Shown: in pieces, positions 40,822 to 42,136 of the stretch
How the letters are laid out: each line of letters starts with the position of its first letter
How positions within the stretch are numbered: the stretch's first letter is position 1
Source: JALHNI01 sp031367405
Lineage (GTDB): Bacteria > Acidobacteriota > Terriglobia > Bryobacterales > Bryobacteraceae
DNA: 42,136 nt
Assembly: GCA_031367405.1 (NCBI GenBank)
Contig: JANLPT010000273.1
Location: forward strand, 1-42,136
Direction of reading: 5' to 3'
Program-made: the position numbers and the translations under genes
The notes under the pieces: generated by a model
The model's database searches: none
Seen by the model: the letters and a program-made list of their open reading frames with translations, nothing else
What the model was told of the DNA's origin: nothing

Positions 40822-42136
40822 ATGATTCGCATTATTGCCACGATGTTTTTGTGCGCCTTCGGGGCCTGGGCCCAATCCACCGGCGCGGCGTCCTTGGTGG
40901 GCACCGTCACCGACACCAGCGGCGCCGTGATTCCGGGAGCCAAAATTTCCGTCAGAAATCTCGGCACGCAGTTCCTGTTTGAGGGACTTACGAAAGCCGA
41001 CGGATCTTACTATGTTCCCAATCTGCCGTCGGGCACTTATGACGTGACGGTGGAAGGGACCGGATTCAAGCGATTCGTGCAGACGGGGCTGATTCTGCGA
41101 ATTAGTGAATCGCCCCGCATTGACGTGCGTCTGGAACTGGGCAATGTGACGGATTCAGTAAAGGTGGATGCGACGCCGCCTTTGATCGAGACGGAGTCAG
41201 CCAGCTCCGGTCAGGTACTGGACGGCGAGGTGGTACAGAAGCTGCCGGTGATGCAAAAGTTTGTGCATCGGGTTTTGCTGTATATGCCGGGCATGACCAA
41301 TATCAACGGCCAGCACGCCGTGGGGCAGCGTCAGCGATCAATTGGTTACTCCATGGATGGCGTCAGCGGTAAAGAGCCAGCGGTGGGGCAGTTAGGCGAC
41401 TATCAGCGGACCATGATTGCATCGTTGGATTCGGTGCAGGAGTTCAAGATGTGGACGACGGGCTCGCCGGCCGAATTCGGCCACTCGGCGGGTGGGCAGT
41501 TGAGCCTGGTGTTCAAGGGCGGCACTAACTTATTTCATGGTTCCCTCGAAGATCGCTACACCAACGGCAAGCTGATCCATCGTGCCTTTCTCGAGCAACT
41601 TCCGCGGACGGGCGCGTTTACTTATCACGAGTGGGGCGCGACCGGCTCCGGCCCGATTATCAAGAATAAGACATTCTTCTTTGCCGGCTTTCAGCAGCAT
41701 TACGAGAAGGTGAGCGAAACAGTCATCGTTACCGTGCCGAGCCCGGAAATGCTGGCGGGTAACTTCGCCTTTGGCGGGCGGGGTCTGCCGATTTACAATC
41801 CATTTACTACGGCTCTGAATGGAACGACGTGGACGCGGCAGCCTTTCGCAAATAACCAGATTCCCGCGTCGCTGATCGACCCGGTGGCGCGTAAGACGAT
41901 CGACTTAAAGCCGTGGCTGCCGCAATCGGACCCCGGCACCATCCAGCCGACGGGCCCGGTGAATAACTTGACTTACAACGCGGGCGGCGCTTATGACTTC
42001 CGGCGCTATGACGCCAAGGTGGATCATCAGTTCAGTACGAATCATAAGATCTTCGGCCGCTATTCGCTGGTGCGTCATCGCAGCGAGGAGCGTCCGGTGC
42101 GCGAACTCTCGAAGGTGACTTTCGGCAATGTGTATG
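40822..42136 (+). CDS. TonB-dependent receptor with carboxypeptidase regulatory-like domain (5' part)
   Basis: The first 438 codons of a large outer-membrane protein cut by the window end. It has a signal peptide (MIRIIATMFLCAFGAWA followed by QS), a carboxypeptidase-regulatory-like beta-sandwich at about residues 25-115 (ASLVGTVTDTSGAVIPGAKI, then SYYVPNLPSGTYDVTVEGTG), then the plug: VDATPPLIETESASSGQVLD, LPVMQKFVHRVLLYMPG, YSMDGVSGKEPAVGQLGDYQ and FKMWTTGSPAEFGHSAGGQL. Barrel strands follow, such as LFHGSLEDRYTNGKLIHRAF and FFAGFQQHYEK. Oar-like receptors of this sort are found in dozens of copies in Solibacter-type genomes and are thought to import or export large sugars or proteins; the ligand here is unknown. 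Unlike the copy at 30876, this one reads without a break to the window end. Confidence 0.92.
   Translation, partial: MIRIIATMFLCAFGAWAQSTGAASLVGTVTDTSGAVIPGAKISVRNLGTQFLFEGLTKADGSYYVPNLPSGTYDVTVEGTGFKRFVQTGLILRISESPRIDVRLELGNVTDSVKVDATPPLIETESASSGQVLDGEVVQKLPVMQKFVHRVLLYMPGMTNINGQHAVGQRQRSIGYSMDGVSGKEPAVGQLGDYQRTMIASLDSVQEFKMWTTGSPAEFGHSAGGQLSLVFKGGTNLFHGSLEDRYTNGKLIHRAFLEQLPRTGAFTYHEWGATGSGPIIKNKTFFFAGFQQHYEKVSETVIVTVPSPEMLAGNFAFGGRGLPIYNPFTTALNGTTWTRQPFANNQIPASLIDPVARKTIDLKPWLPQSDPGTIQPTGPVNNLTYNAGGAYDFRRYDAKVDHQFSTNHKIFGRYSLVRHRSEERPVRELSKVTFGNVY

Overview
The window is GC-rich bacterial DNA, very probably from an Acidobacteriota member of the Solibacter/Bryobacter type. This is inferred from gene content, not from a marker gene: carboxypeptidase-regulatory-domain TonB receptors of the Oar type, a PEP-CTERM protein, exported Gfo/Idh/MocA and TIM-barrel enzymes with twin-arginine-like leaders, an S9 peptidase, a stand-alone membrane pyrophosphatase and many Uma2 and receptor fragments. 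No rRNA, tRNA, CRISPR array or intact transposase was found.

Layout. 1-1920: gene-poor DNA with hairpins and repeats around two small minus-strand genes (a hypothetical protein and a GlsB/YeaQ-type membrane protein). 1921-5062: divergent M28 carboxypeptidase and a secreted protein of unknown function. 5252-8852: a tight four-gene plus-strand operon (HAD phosphatase, a protein distantly like deoxyhypusine synthase, a RfaE1-like PfkB kinase, a ROK kinase), the best candidate here for an uncharacterised pathway. 8869-12861: zinc-ribbon protein, glycogen phosphorylase and a divergent Rrf2 regulator. 12874-18442, all minus strand: motB, motA, an unusual AMP-ligase/acyl carrier/acyltransferase fusion, and a kdgD-like dehydratase. 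18481-19480: yhbY and a phosphoglycolate-phosphatase-like HAD protein.

19481-23979 is partly decayed: an epsI remnant with an in-frame stop, myo-inositol-phosphate synthase, a divergent AAA ATPase, a TonB-receptor tail fused to a truncated methyltransferase, and a PEP-CTERM protein. 24003-28712 (minus): ornithine aminotransferase, an exported TIM-barrel protein, and a NarL-type response regulator with its histidine kinase. 28842-30592: an ankyrin-repeat protein translationally coupled to a thioredoxin-like protein. 30876-32066: an internally deleted TonB-receptor pseudogene and a Uma2 remnant. 32217-38641 (minus): membrane pyrophosphatase, a Gfo/Idh/MocA oxidoreductase and an S9 peptidase. 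38832-42136: a second Uma2 remnant, nadB and the start of an intact-looking TonB receptor that runs off the window.

Two kinds of structure recur outside genes. One is a palindromic repeat built on CCCTGACGGTCAGGG followed by GTTC, with at least five copies, one forming the 3' end of a kinase gene. The other is a set of at least five gene remnants, showing that this segment has lost DNA by internal deletion. All functional calls rest on reading translated sequence and motifs by eye; no database search was run.
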